Made by a program: the position numbers and the translations under genes. Shown here piece after piece: positions 54,356 through 62,595 of a stretch of DNA of 64,000 nt; position 1 is the first letter of the stretch; the number at the start of each line of letters is the position of its first letter. The notes beneath the pieces are model-generated. The model ran no database searches, was not told where the DNA came from, and saw only the letters and a program-made list of their open reading frames with translations. This DNA comes from an uncultured Collinsella sp. (lineage in GTDB: Bacteria; Actinomycetota; Coriobacteriia; Coriobacteriales; Coriobacteriaceae). Location of the stretch: the NCBI GenBank assembly GCA_900541045.1, contig UQID01000009.1, positions 1-64,000 of the forward strand. The letters run 5' to 3'.

Positions 54356-55786
54356 ATGACGAACAAAGAGCTGGCTCAAAAGCTGCTGGACCTTTTGGGC
54401 GGTAAAGACAACGTGCTCGCAAACGCGGCGTGCATGACGCGCCTGCGCGTGACCGTCAAAGACACGGGCAACGTCGACACGGAGGGCATTAAGGCACTCG
54501 ACGGCGTGATGGGCCTGGTCGAGGACGACACGATGCAGATCGTGCTGGGTCCGGGCAAGGTGAATAAGGTGCTCGAGGAGTTCTCCAAGCTCACCGGCCT
54601 TGCGAAAGGCGTTGCTGACGAGAGCGTGGTTGACGCTGCGGCCACAAACAAGGCCGCGCAGAAGGCCAAGTACGAGTCCAAGCCGGTTCAGGCCTTCCTC
54701 AAGAAGATTTCCAATGTCTTCGTCGCCCTGCTTCCCGGCATCATTGCGGCTGGCCTCATCAACGGTATCTGCAACGTCATTAACGTCTCGACGGCAGGCG
54801 CGCTTGCAGGCGAGTGGTGGTACCAGGGCATTCGTTCCATGGGCTGGGCCCTGTTTGCCTATCTGCCCATCTTGGTGGGCTATAACGCGGCACGTGAGTT
54901 TGGTGGCTCCGCTGCGCTGGGCGGCATCGCCGGCATGATGTGTATCGCCAACAGTGCCATGCCCCTGCTTGCGCCTGGCGCGGCTGATCCTGCCACTGCC
55001 ATTCTGCTGCCGCTCACCAGTGCGCAGTACAACCCCGCAGCGGGCGGCATGATCGCGGCTCTCATCGCTGGCGCATTTTTTGCCTGGATGGAGCGTCAGA
55101 TTCGCAAGGTTATGCCCAACGCACTCGACACGTTCTTGTCCCCGCTGCTGGTGCTCATCATCGGCGCCTTTGCTCTGATGCTCGTCATCCAGCCGGTTGG
55201 CGCATGGCTGACGACTGCCATCTTTAGCGTTTTGACCTTTATCTTCGAGAAGCTGGGCGTTCTGGGCGGCTATATCCTGTCGGCAGGCTTCTTGCCGCTG
55301 GTGTCCGTCGGCCTGCATCAGGCGCTCACGCCGATCCACGCTATGCTCAACGATCCCGACGGCGCTACCAAGGGTATCAATTACCTGCTTCCCATCCTTA
55401 TGATGGCTGGCGGCGGCCAGGTCGGTGCCGGTTTGGCGCTGTACTTTAAGACCAAGAACGCCAAGCTCAAGAAGTACGTCGCAGAGTCCATTCCCGTTGG
55501 AATCCTGGGTGTGGGCGAGCCTCTGATGTATGCTGTTACGCTGCCGCTCGTTCGTCCGTTTGTGACGGCCTGCCTGGGTGCCGGATTTGGCGGCGCGCTC
55601 GCGGCGCTGCTTCACATCGGCACGGTTTCTCAGGGCGTTTCCGGTCTGTTTGGCCTGCTGATCGTCGTTCCTGGCCAGCAGCTCGGCTACGTTGCCGCTA
55701 TGCTGCTTGCCTATGCCGCCGGCTTTGTCCTGACGTGGTTCTTTGGCGTCGACGAGCAGAAGATTAACGAGTTCTTTGGCGAGTAG
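54356..55786 (+). CDS. murP: PTS transporter EIIBC, MurP-type
   Basis: This 476-residue PTS permease has an EIIB domain at residues 1-85, with the phosphorylated cysteine C26 in NAACMTRLRVTVKD. A linker and an EIIC membrane domain of about ten helices follow (LPGIIAAGLINGICNVINV, GVGEPLMYAVTLPLVRPFVTACLGAGFGGA). There is no EIIA domain, as in MurP, which borrows EIIA from the glucose system. The substrate (MurNAc or MurNAc-GlcNAc) is inferred from the neighbours murQ and mupG. Confidence 0.88.
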   Translation: MTNKELAQKLLDLLGGKDNVLANAACMTRLRVTVKDTGNVDTEGIKALDGVMGLVEDDTMQIVLGPGKVNKVLEEFSKLTGLAKGVADESVVDAAATNKAAQKAKYESKPVQAFLKKISNVFVALLPGIIAAGLINGICNVINVSTAGALAGEWWYQGIRSMGWALFAYLPILVGYNAAREFGGSAALGGIAGMMCIANSAMPLLAPGAADPATAILLPLTSAQYNPAAGGMIAALIAGAFFAWMERQIRKVMPNALDTFLSPLLVLIIGAFALMLVIQPVGAWLTTAIFSVLTFIFEKLGVLGGYILSAGFLPLVSVGLHQALTPIHAMLNDPDGATKGINYLLPILMMAGGGQVGAGLALYFKTKNAKLKKYVAESIPVGILGVGEPLMYAVTLPLVRPFVTACLGAGFGGALAALLHIGTVSQGVSGLFGLLIVVPGQQLGYVAAMLLAYAAGFVLTWFFGVDEQKINEFFGE

Positions 55787-55853
55787 TTTGATATCGCGAG
55801 CCGTGTTGCTCGGGGTTCGCGGCGCGCGGCAGATTTCTTGATGTTATGGTTGT

Positions 55854-55887
55854 GCCGGCGGGGCTAGCTGCTCCGCCGGCCTTTTTT
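55854..55887 (+). terminator. Intrinsic terminator between murP and mupG
   Basis: GCCGGCGG (55854-55861) pairs with CCGCCGGC (55873-55880), followed by six T residues. The mupG ribosome-binding site AAAGGAG starts right after it, so mupG is expressed by read-through or a promoter in the preceding gap. Confidence 0.9.
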
Positions 55888-55903
55888 AAAGGAGCTTTGA
55901 AGC

Positions 55904-56956
55904 GTGAAAACGGGTATTTCAATTTATCTTTCCAGCCCTTTGCAGGATATTGAGCGGACGATTGAGCGTGGCGCCGCGGCGGGTGCGCGCTACGCGTTCA
56001 CCTCGCTGCATATTCCCGAGGATGGGGGAGCGGCGTATACCGATAAGGTCCGTCATGTGCTGTCGCTGCTTTCCGCCCGCGGCATTGCGCTGATTGCCGA
56101 TGTGGGGCCTCGCACGTGCGATTTGCTCGGGCTTGAGCGCATTGAGGACCTGCGCGATCTGGGGTTGGAATACCTTCGTTTGGACTATGGCTTTAGCGCC
56201 CAGCGGGTCGCGGAGCTGTCCGGTGTATTTCACATTGTGGTTAATGCATCGACGGTGAGTTCTGATGAAATCGCATCGTGGCGTGAGGTCGGTGCCGATG
56301 TGACTCGTTTTGCCGCCTGCCACAATTTTTACCCCAAGCCTTATACCGGTTTAGCTCTGGAGGACATTGCTCGGGTGAATCTTCGTCTTGCGGCGCTTGG
56401 ATTCGAAATCATGGCTTTTGTGCCGGGTGATGCTAACGTTCGCGGGCCGGTATTCGAGGGACTGCCGACGGTCGAGGCGCAGCGCGGTCGCGCGTCAAAG
56501 GTTGCCCTCAATATGCTTGAGCTTGCACATGGCGCCGATTGCGACATTGTGTTGGTCGGCGACCCCGATCTTTCCGATGCGGGCTGGGCGCAGTTTGCCC
56601 AGATTTCCGCGGGGTATGTTGACATGCCGTGCCAGCTCGACCCCGGATACTCCTATTTGTTGGGTCAAGTCCATCACGATCGGCCTGACTCGAGCGCCCT
56701 TATTTTTAGGTCTCAGGAGTCGCGTACGTCGCTTAAGCCGGATTCCGTGTCGACGGATGCCGGTGCAGGTCTGCCGCGAAAAGCGGGGTCGATTGCTGTG
56801 AGCAATAGCGGCTATGGGCGCTACGAAGGCGAGTTTGAGATTGCGCGGGTCGATCTTCCCGGTGACGAGCGCATGAACGTTGTAGGCCATATAACGCCCG
56901 AGGCGATGGAGTTGCTGCCGTTCGTTAAGCGAGGCTTTGGGGTGCGGTTCGTTTAA
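55904..56956 (+). CDS. mupG: 6-phospho-N-acetylmuramidase (DUF871, MupG-type)
   Basis: This 350-residue DUF871 protein starts MKTGISIYLSSPLQDIERTIERGAAAGARYAFTSLHIPEDGG, a TIM-barrel pattern. It continues to LGLEYLRLDYGFSAQRVAELSG, VVNASTVSSDEIASW and FAACHNFYPKPYTGL. S. aureus MupG of this family splits MurNAc-6-P-GlcNAc to MurNAc-6-P and GlcNAc, and its gene lies with murQ, murP and murR as here. The GTG start follows AAAGGAG. The terminator in front suggests separate control. Confidence 0.88.
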   Translation: MKTGISIYLSSPLQDIERTIERGAAAGARYAFTSLHIPEDGGAAYTDKVRHVLSLLSARGIALIADVGPRTCDLLGLERIEDLRDLGLEYLRLDYGFSAQRVAELSGVFHIVVNASTVSSDEIASWREVGADVTRFAACHNFYPKPYTGLALEDIARVNLRLAALGFEIMAFVPGDANVRGPVFEGLPTVEAQRGRASKVALNMLELAHGADCDIVLVGDPDLSDAGWAQFAQISAGYVDMPCQLDPGYSYLLGQVHHDRPDSSALIFRSQESRTSLKPDSVSTDAGAGLPRKAGSIAVSNSGYGRYEGEFEIARVDLPGDERMNVVGHITPEAMELLPFVKRGFGVRFV

Positions 56957-57048
56957 CGTGTGGCGCATGGACTACAATTGCCCCATTGCGCGAATGCACC
57001 ACGTTTGTCGCGTGCTCGCATTGGCCGATCTATATTTGGAGGATTCTC

Positions 57049-57408
57049 ATGACCGTGCTGTTTGTTGAATATCCCAAATGCTCGACGTGTAAAAAGGCCA
57101 AGGCCTGGTTGGACGAGCATGGGGTTGAGTACGTCGATCGCGATATCGTTACGGACAATCCCGCGGCCGATGAACTTGCGACCTGGATTGCACGTTCGGG
57201 GTTGCCGGTGCGACGCTTCTTTAACTCGTCGGGTATGAAGTATCGAGAGCTTGGCCTGAAGGCGCGCCTGGACGCGGGGATGACGGATCAGGAATGTTAC
57301 GGGCTGTTGGCGACCGACGGCATGCTGGTTAAGCGTCCGCTGCTGGTGGGCGATGACTTTGCGATTCCAGGCTTTAAGGAAGCAGCCTGGGCCGAGGCGC
57401 TGCTGTAG
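57049..57408 (+). CDS. ArsC/Spx/MgsR family protein
   Basis: This 119-residue thioredoxin-fold protein has YPKCSTCKKAKAWLDEHGVEY, with C11 and C14 as a CxxC pair. It also has FFNSSGMKYRELGLKARLDAGMTDQECYGLLATDGMLVKRPLLVG, typical of the ArsC/YffB/Spx superfamily. The usual arsenate reductase context is absent, so a YffB- or MgsR-like redox or regulatory role is as likely. It follows mupG and has its own GGAGG site. Confidence 0.85.
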   Translation: MTVLFVEYPKCSTCKKAKAWLDEHGVEYVDRDIVTDNPAADELATWIARSGLPVRRFFNSSGMKYRELGLKARLDAGMTDQECYGLLATDGMLVKRPLLVGDDFAIPGFKEAAWAEALL

Positions 57409-57414
57409 CAACTG

Positions 57415-57462
57415 CGGAAAGTGCATCCCGTTTTGGATGGGGATTCTGGGGTGTACTTTCCG
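57415..57462. repeat. 48-nt hairpin after the ArsC-like gene
   Basis: CGGAAAGTGCATCCC (57415-57429) pairs with GGGGTGTACTTTCCG (57448-57462) with two G-U pairs. It lies between convergent genes and has no T-tract. Its minus-strand interior holds CAAAACGGG, also seen inside R1 of the 57-nt array, which may be chance. Confidence 0.55.
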
Positions 57463-57480
57463 TCGGCGGGTTCGCTCCGG

Positions 57481-57891
57481 TCAGTCCTCAAGCTGTGCCC
57501 ACTTATGCGGGTCGTAGATCTTTACCTGCTTGTTGGGCTTGCCGCTCCAGTACTCTTCGTCCATAAAGGGCAGATATGCCTGAATGCCGGGGCAGATGAA
57601 CGGAATCCGCTGTCGCTGCAGGCGTTCGCGCTGTCGTCGCCCCAGATGCGTCTCGGATATGACGGTCGGCATGCCTGATAACTTGACGAGGCTCGCCTGG
57701 ATGCGCTTGAGGTCGGGGAGCGCCGCGTGCCATGACGTCCGTATAATTAAAAACGAGGCGTGACGGTATTCCGCTTGCATCACCGTGATGGCGGGACGGA
57801 GCGTGGGGTGGATTTTGTCCCGGTCGGGCCAAGGTCTGGCGGATATCTCGAGGCCCAGGGTCTCCCATAGGTAATCAAGCTCTTCATCCAT
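57481..57891 (-). CDS. Unrecognised protein, possibly a truncated regulator
   Basis: This 136-residue soluble protein starts MDEELDYLWETLGLEISARPWP. Its central stretch (IQASLVKLSGMPTVISETHLGRRQRERLQRQRIPFICPGIQAYLPFMDEEYW) reminds one of the N-terminal half of longer MarR-annotated proteins with an IPFIVP-type motif. The winged helix expected after it is missing, so it may be a remnant or a short variant. GAGGCG precedes the ATG at 57889-57891. The frame is open 45 bases further upstream but without a better start. Assignment is weak. Confidence 0.5.
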   Translation of the reverse strand: MDEELDYLWETLGLEISARPWPDRDKIHPTLRPAITVMQAEYRHASFLIIRTSWHAALPDLKRIQASLVKLSGMPTVISETHLGRRQRERLQRQRIPFICPGIQAYLPFMDEEYWSGKPNKQVKIYDPHKWAQLED

Positions 57892-58155
57892 GTCGCCTCG
57901 ATGTCCGCGCGATAATTGGCATCCTGATTGTGTCACTATTGACGGCGACCAGAATGCAGCAATCTGCCAACGGTAATTACGGTGCGCTTACGGCATTTTG
58001 CCCCTTGCATGCGGTCTGGCTTCACAGGTCCTTCATGGGTCGGAGCAAATTGGCCGATTTTCAAAAAAGTTAAAAATGGGGCTTGCGTCACCGTAGAACT
58101 TCCCGTATATTTCTTTCTTGCGCAAAGGCACAGCCGAGCGCAGCGATGCAGTCAT

Positions 58156-58229
58156 TGGGATGTCGTCTAATGGCAGGACAGCGGATTCTGGTTCCGTCAA
58201 TGGGGGTTCGACTCCCTCCATCCCAGCCA
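58156..58229 (+). tRNA. tRNA-Gln (CUG anticodon)
   Basis: The acceptor stem is TGGGATG/CATCCCA. The anticodon arm GCGGA-TTCTGGT-TCCGT puts CTG at positions 34-36. The T arm is GGGGG-TTCGACT-CCCTC, and discriminator G and encoded CCA are present. It is followed 17 bp later by tRNA-Glu. Confidence 0.95.
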
Positions 58230-58246
58230 TTGCATTTGCTACATAT

Positions 58247-58323
58247 GGCCCGTTCGTCTAGCGGTTTAGGACGCCGCCCTCTCAAGGCGGAGATCACCAG
58301 TTCGAATCTGGTACGGGCTACCA
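58247..58323 (+). tRNA. tRNA-Glu (CUC anticodon)
   Basis: The acceptor stem GGCCCGT/ACGGGCT includes a G-U first pair. The anticodon loop CTCTCAA between GCCGCC and GGCGG gives CTC. The T arm is ACCAG-TTCGAAT-CTGGT, with discriminator A and encoded CCA. It is probably co-transcribed with tRNA-Gln. Confidence 0.93.
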
Positions 58324-58418
58324 CAAAATGAACGCCCGGGCCTCGCAAGAGACCCGGGTTTTGTGTATTGACCGTATATGCGGCGTCTGCCGTGTTTCGC
58401 TCAGATCGAGGAGTAGCC

Positions 58419-59336
58419 ATGGATCTGCCCATCAGCTTGCAAGACATCACGTATGCCGAGAACTATCTGGCGCAGGGCGACCTAGCCACGGCGACGCCGC
58501 TGTTGGAGCGTCTGGTTGAGCTCGCCGAGGAGTATATCGATGCCGAGTGCAAGACGGAGGAGAACCGCCAGTACTTTAGCTTCGATAGCAAGTTTGAGCG
58601 TCTGGCCTACCGCCGCGTGGAAAAGGATCCGCGCGAGCTGGTGCAGGTCGAGGTGCCCTTTGATCGCCTGTATTCCGACATGGCGTATGCCTACATTCGC
58701 CAGCAGGATTATGTGAGTGCTCGCAACGCCTTGATGCAGGCCGTGCGCTGGGACCCCATGAACTGCAACTACCGCCTGGATCTGGCCGAGCTGTTCCGTG
58801 CGCTCGAGGACAAGCAGGAGTGGGCATCGCTTTCGTTTTCGGTGCTAGAGCGTGCGAGCGACGGCAAGTGCGCCGCCCGCGCCTACGCCAACTTGGGCCA
58901 GTATTTCCTTGAGCCCGAGACCGAGAACGTCTCGGCGGCTGTGGGTTGCGCGCGTCTGGCGCTGCGCTTGGCCCCTGGCGACGCGCATACGACGCGCCTG
59001 CTCAACAAGATTCATACTGCCTATCCGGATGCCGCCGATGAGAGCGACGACCACGTGATGGGCGAGCTGAGCCTGCAAGGCGTGCCGACCTCGCCTTCGG
59101 CCGAGATTGCCATCTGCCTGATCATGTGTGCGACCGATGCTGCAAGCGACGGCGACAAGCAGGAGGCGACGCGCCTGACGGTCCGTGCCCGCGACCTTGT
59201 GGGCGAGGAGGCATGTGCGGCGATCATTAAGCTGGTGCGCGAGAGCGATGCCGAGCTCAACGCCGAGCGCAAGGCAAAGCGCGCAGGCGCCGACAAGGGA
59301 GCCGACGGCGTCAAGGAGGCCGGCGATGCCCAGTAA
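58419..59336 (+). CDS. TPR-like helical repeat protein of unknown function
   Basis: This 305-residue, all-helical, acidic protein is rich in Ala and Leu. Segments such as YAENYLAQGDLATATPLLERLVELAEEYI, DMAYAYIRQQDYVSARNALMQAVRWDP and AYANLGQYFLEPETENVSAAVGCARLALRLAPGD follow the TPR spacing. There is no signal peptide or membrane helix. The last 30 residues are charged (AERKAKRAGADKGADGVKEAG). Its stop overlaps smpB by 11 bases, so it is translated with that ribosome-rescue gene; a scaffolding role is only a guess. GAGGAG precedes the ATG at 58419. Confidence 0.7.
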   Translation: MDLPISLQDITYAENYLAQGDLATATPLLERLVELAEEYIDAECKTEENRQYFSFDSKFERLAYRRVEKDPRELVQVEVPFDRLYSDMAYAYIRQQDYVSARNALMQAVRWDPMNCNYRLDLAELFRALEDKQEWASLSFSVLERASDGKCAARAYANLGQYFLEPETENVSAAVGCARLALRLAPGDAHTTRLLNKIHTAYPDAADESDDHVMGELSLQGVPTSPSAEIAICLIMCATDAASDGDKQEATRLTVRARDLVGEEACAAIIKLVRESDAELNAERKAKRAGADKGADGVKEAGDAQ

Positions 59337-59796
59337 GCGCGAACGCAAGCTCATTTCCAAGAATCGTTCGGCGCATCACGAGTACTTTATCGACGAGACG
59401 TTCGAATGCGGCATTGAGCTGAGCGGTACCGAGGTCAAGTCGATTCGCGAGCGCGCCTGTCAGATCACTGACACCTTTGCGCTGATTCGCGGCGGCGAGT
59501 GCTGGCTGGTGGGCCTGCACATTCACCCTTACAGCCACGGTGGCGTGTGGAACCGTGACCCCGATCGCCGTCGCCGTCTGCTGCTGCATCGCAAGGAGAT
59601 TGATTTTCTTGACGGCAAACTGCGCAACCGCGGCTATGCGCTGGTGCCGTTGGAGCTCTACTTTAATACCGATGGTCGTGTAAAGCTGCTGCTGGGCCTG
59701 GGTCGCGGCAAAAAGCTCTACGACAAGCGCGAAGACATGGCCAAGCGCGACGTTCAGCGCGAAATCGATCGCGCGCTCAAGGAGCGCAACCGCTAG
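59326..59796 (+). CDS. smpB: SsrA-binding protein SmpB
   Basis: This 156-residue SmpB starts MPSKRERKLISKNRSAHHEYFIDETFECGIELSGTEVKSIRERACQITDTFA. It ends with the basic tail KKLYDKREDMAKRDVQREIDRALKERNR that enters the mRNA channel. It brings tmRNA to stalled ribosomes. The start at 59326 overlaps the preceding gene, although the frame is open further upstream. No tmRNA gene was found next to it. Confidence 0.95.
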   Translation: MPSKRERKLISKNRSAHHEYFIDETFECGIELSGTEVKSIRERACQITDTFALIRGGECWLVGLHIHPYSHGGVWNRDPDRRRRLLLHRKEIDFLDGKLRNRGYALVPLELYFNTDGRVKLLLGLGRGKKLYDKREDMAKRDVQREIDRALKERNR

Positions 59797-59870
59797 GCAC
59801 GTGGCTTGCTGGGAGGTGGCCTACTGCGACCGTCTCGCCTTCCTAACCGTTTTGACACATATGTCTCAAA

Positions 59871-59900
59871 GGTGGCGTCCGGTATGGGCGCCGCCTTTTT
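59871..59900 (+). terminator. Intrinsic terminator of smpB
   Basis: GGTGGCGTCC (59871-59880) pairs with GGGCGCCGCC (59886-59895) with two G-U pairs, then five T residues. Confidence 0.85.
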
Positions 59901-59951
59901 GTGGGTACATACTTCCGTGAGGTTCCAACCCGGGTTAGGGGAGTGGTTGTT

Positions 59952-60455
59952 ATGGACAAAACTGCGTTCTTTACCATGCCGAGCGGCCTGTATGTGGTGA
60001 GTGCTGCGGCCGACGGGCTGCGTGCCGGCTGCATCATCAACACCGCGGTGCAGGTGACGTCCATGCCGCCGCGCATTTCGGTTGCCGTGAACAAGGAAAA
60101 TGTCACGTCTGGTGTTATCTCGTCTGCCAAGGCCTTTGCGCTGACCGTGATCGATCAGACGGCCGATATGCTCTACATTGGCAACTTTGGATTCCGTACC
60201 AGTAGCGACTATGACAAGTTTGCCAAATACGAGACGCGCGAGACCGCACTGGGCATGCCCTATGTGCCCGAGCACGCGGCGGCCCTGTTTAGCTGCCGTT
60301 TGATCGACACTGTTGACGTGGGCACACATCTGCTCTTTATTGGCGAGGTCGAAGATGCCGAGCGTCTGAGCGGCGAGACTCCGTTGACCTATGACTACTA
60401 CCACAAGGTGCTGAAGGGCAAGACGCCGCCCAAGGCGTCTTCGTACCAAGGGTAG
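59952..60455 (+). CDS. Flavin reductase-like domain protein
   Basis: This 167-residue protein is of the flavin reductase/FMN-binding split-barrel group (MPSGLYVVSAAADGLRAGCIINTAVQVTSMPPRISVAVNKENVTSGVISSAKAFALTVIDQTADMLYIGNFGFRTSSDYDKF). It ends HLLFIGEVEDAERLSGETPLTYDYYHKVLKGKTPPKA. The gene lies 88 bp before a rubredoxin. In several anaerobes the same two modules are fused as high-molecular-weight rubredoxin (NAD(P)H:rubredoxin oxidoreductase), so they probably pass electrons to each other, for example to detoxify oxygen. Confidence 0.87.
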   Translation: MDKTAFFTMPSGLYVVSAAADGLRAGCIINTAVQVTSMPPRISVAVNKENVTSGVISSAKAFALTVIDQTADMLYIGNFGFRTSSDYDKFAKYETRETALGMPYVPEHAAALFSCRLIDTVDVGTHLLFIGEVEDAERLSGETPLTYDYYHKVLKGKTPPKASSYQG

Positions 60456-60543
60456 AAATGCTGTAAAACTACTTGCATAATATTATTGAGAATATATACT
60501 AATAAGCAAGTACACCAGCAGTCACGTTCGAGAGGAGAACATC

Positions 60544-60687
60544 ATGGCTGAGGAGAAGAAGACGTATAAGTTCGTTTGCGTCGTTTGTGGTTACGAGGTT
60601 GAGGTCGATACGCCCGAGCTGCCCGAGGATTACGTGTGCCCGGTGTGCGGCGTCGGCCCCGATCAGTTTGAGCTCGTCGAGGAGTAA
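60544..60687 (+). CDS. Rubredoxin
   Basis: This 47-residue protein starts MAEEKKTYKFVCVVCGYEVEV and ends CPVCGVGPDQFELVEE, with the four iron ligands C12, C15, C32 and C35. It is slightly shorter than typical 52-55 aa rubredoxins. GAGAGGAG precedes the ATG. It is an electron carrier and the likely partner of the flavin reductase upstream. Confidence 0.92.
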   Translation: MAEEKKTYKFVCVVCGYEVEVDTPELPEDYVCPVCGVGPDQFELVEE

Positions 60688-60728
60688 CTCGCAGGCACAC
60701 GGCGAAAGCCGAACATAGCTCTGTCCAA

Positions 60729-60762
60729 GGGCCCCGGTCGGATATCCCGGCCGGGGCCCTTT
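60729..60762 (+). terminator. Intrinsic terminator of rubredoxin
   Basis: GGGCCCCGG (60729-60737) pairs with CCGGGGCCC (60751-60759), followed by TTTT. Hairpin pair B3 begins at the fourth T. Confidence 0.92.
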
Positions 60763-60847
60763 TGATCCCTTCGGGACGGAGGAAAACGGATCACCCGGTG
60801 TCGTCGGTGTGGCGGGTGATCCGTTTTCCTCCGTCCCCAAGGGATCA
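60763..60847. repeat. 85-bp inverted pair of 31-nt hairpins, copy B3
   Basis: Units 60763-60793 (plus, core CGGGAC) and 60817-60847 (minus, core GGGGAC) flank a 23-bp centre. The ends TGATCC/GGATCA and AAAACGGATCA are conserved with B1, B2 and B4. It begins within the terminator T-tract of the rubredoxin gene. Confidence 0.9.
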
Positions 60848-60895
60848 CGGCTGCTGTTAGCCGATCCTGTCTGTCGTGAGTCCGGCCGACCTTTG

Positions 60896-61191
60896 GTCTT
60901 AATCTGTAACATCTAACGGCTCAAAACGGGTCTATCTGTTACAGATTGAGACAAAAGGTTGGAGCTGAAGAAATGTCTCGATCTGTAACATCTGGAAGTG
61001 GAAATTGGGCCCACTTGTTACAGATCAAGACAAACCAAAACCGTCCGGCAGAAGATCTCGATCTGTAACATCTAGCAGTGAAAACGGGGTCTACGTGTTA
61101 CAGATTGAGACAAACGGAGCTGTCCCTCGGAATGATCTCGATCTGTAACATCTAGACATCAAAAGCGTGTCTAGATGTTACAGATCGAGAC
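60896..61191. repeat. Array of four 57-nt palindromic units (R1-R4) downstream of mntH
   Basis: The units lie at 60896-60952, 60975-61031, 61055-61111 and 61135-61191, so starts are 79, 80 and 80 bp apart. Each is exactly 57 nt with arms close to GTCTCGATCTGTAACA and its complement, around a variable middle with an AAAACGGG-like core. R4 pairs perfectly over 22 bp. The 22-23 nt linkers are partly related to each other. The last unit ends 27 bp from the mntH stop. Confidence 0.92.
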
Positions 61192-61218
61192 TTTTGCCTG
61201 GGTAGGTGCCCCGTCCCA

Positions 61219-62475
61219 TTACATCCCTGTCAACAACACGACATCGAGAATCGTCACGATGGCGCCGATCCCTACGAGCAACGCGTTGAGCGGGCGTGAA
61301 TTGGCGTATTTGCCCATAACGCGGGGCGAACTGGTGAGCCGTATGAGCACAAAGACCGTAATCGGCAACTGAAGCGACAGCAGCGCCTGACTCCAAATGA
61401 GACCCTCAAAAGGATTCGGGACGACCAAGCACGCCGCCACTGCGCCGACGAAACAGGCCGCCACCCCGATCGAGGAATGTCGGTCGTGGATGTCGTATTC
61501 CTCGTCGAACATGCCCGCGGTGATAGTTCCCGCCGCCATGCCCGCTGTCACGCTGCTCGATAGTCCCGCGAACAGCAGCGCTACCGCAAAGATGGTCGAG
61601 CTCGCCGGGCCCAAGATGGGGGAGAGCGTGGCTGCCGCGACGGCGAGGTCGTCTACGACAATGTCGTGCGCAAAGAAGGTCGTTGCGGCCAGGATGACCA
61701 TGGCCGAGTTGATTGCCCAGCCCATGCCCATCGAAAAGAGCGTGTCGAAGAGCTCGTAGCGCAGACGTTCTTCGATAACCTGCTCGCCTTGGCCTTCGAA
61801 GTGCATGGATTGGATGACCTCGGAGTGCAGGAAGAGGTTGTGGGGCATAACGACCGCGCCTAGGACACTTACGATAATCGCTGCCGAGCCGGTGGGCATA
61901 CTGGGTGTGATCCAGCTTGTGGCGGCTTGCGGCCAGTCGATCTTGACTAGTGCAAGCTCGGCTAAAAACGAAAGTCCCACCACGCCCACGAAGGCGATGA
62001 TCCAGCGTTCGGCACGCTTGTAGGAGTTCGTCATGAGCATGGCAATCGATGCCGTCGCGACGATGACGCAGCCGGCGCGTACGGGCAGGCCAAAGAGCAT
62101 TTGAAGCGCGATTGCACCGCCCAGGACTTCGGCCATGGCGGTGGCGACCGTGGCTAGATACGCGCTGCCGAGTATCGCGCGCCCGACGAGGCGGGGCAGG
62201 TGGCGCGTCGTGGCCTCGGCAAGACACATGCCCGTGGCGATGCCCAAGTGCGCCGCGTTGTGCTGCAGCACGATGAGCATGATCGTGGACAGCGTGACGA
62301 TCCACAGCAGCGCGTAGCCAAACTGCGAGCCGGCGGCCATATTGGAGGCCCAATTGCCCGGGTCGATAAAGCCGACGGTCACGAGCAGCCCAGGGCCGAT
62401 ATGCCGTGCAATGTCTAGGCCTCCGTGACCGCCGGTGCGCCGGGAACCAAAGTGTTGTTTGAGATGGTTGATCAT
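61219..62475 (-). CDS. mntH: Nramp family Mn2+/Fe2+ transporter
   Basis: This 418-residue protein has about eleven membrane helices. The first metal-binding motif is GFIDPGNWASNMAAGSQFGY (DPGN at residues 38-41), and the second is GAVVMPHNLFLHSEV with the metal-selective methionine. It imports manganese with protons. The start at 62475 with AGGAG is preferred over an in-frame upstream ATG. The gene is bracketed by 57-nt palindromic units. A weak DtxR/MntR-like dyad lies at 62531-62549. Confidence 0.94.
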   Translation of the reverse strand: MINHLKQHFGSRRTGGHGGLDIARHIGPGLLVTVGFIDPGNWASNMAAGSQFGYALLWIVTLSTIMLIVLQHNAAHLGIATGMCLAEATTRHLPRLVGRAILGSAYLATVATAMAEVLGGAIALQMLFGLPVRAGCVIVATASIAMLMTNSYKRAERWIIAFVGVVGLSFLAELALVKIDWPQAATSWITPSMPTGSAAIIVSVLGAVVMPHNLFLHSEVIQSMHFEGQGEQVIEERLRYELFDTLFSMGMGWAINSAMVILAATTFFAHDIVVDDLAVAAATLSPILGPASSTIFAVALLFAGLSSSVTAGMAAGTITAGMFDEEYDIHDRHSSIGVAACFVGAVAACLVVPNPFEGLIWSQALLSLQLPITVFVLIRLTSSPRVMGKYANSRPLNALLVGIGAIVTILDVVLLTGM

Positions 62476-62530
62476 GGTGCGCTCCTGTGTGCCGTTTGCT
62501 TGACGCCGCAAAGGATACCCGTTTTAGGCT

Positions 62531-62549
62531 CGAAGTTAACCAAGACTAA
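62531..62549 (-). promoter_or_regulatory. Possible DtxR/MntR-type operator upstream of mntH
   Basis: On the minus strand TTAGTCTTGGTTAACTTCG shares about 11 of 19 positions with the IdeR/DtxR consensus (TTAGG, TTAACCT core). It is 56 bp before the mntH start. The match is modest. Confidence 0.3.
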
Positions 62550-62595
62550 CAAAATAGCTGTATTTGAATAGGATGAGGAAGGGGGGCTGCGAAAT

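Noticed and set aside
59797..59951. tmRNA gene next to smpB
   Set aside because: The stretch is too short and contains only a terminator; no tRNA-like ends or tag reading frame were found.
60896..61191. CRISPR array
   Set aside because: The periodic units are long inverted repeats with variable middles, the linkers are related to each other rather than unique, and no cas gene is in the window.
62531..62549. Firm MntR/DtxR operator at mntH
   Set aside because: Only about 11 of 19 consensus positions agree, so it is listed as a low-confidence site rather than a finding.
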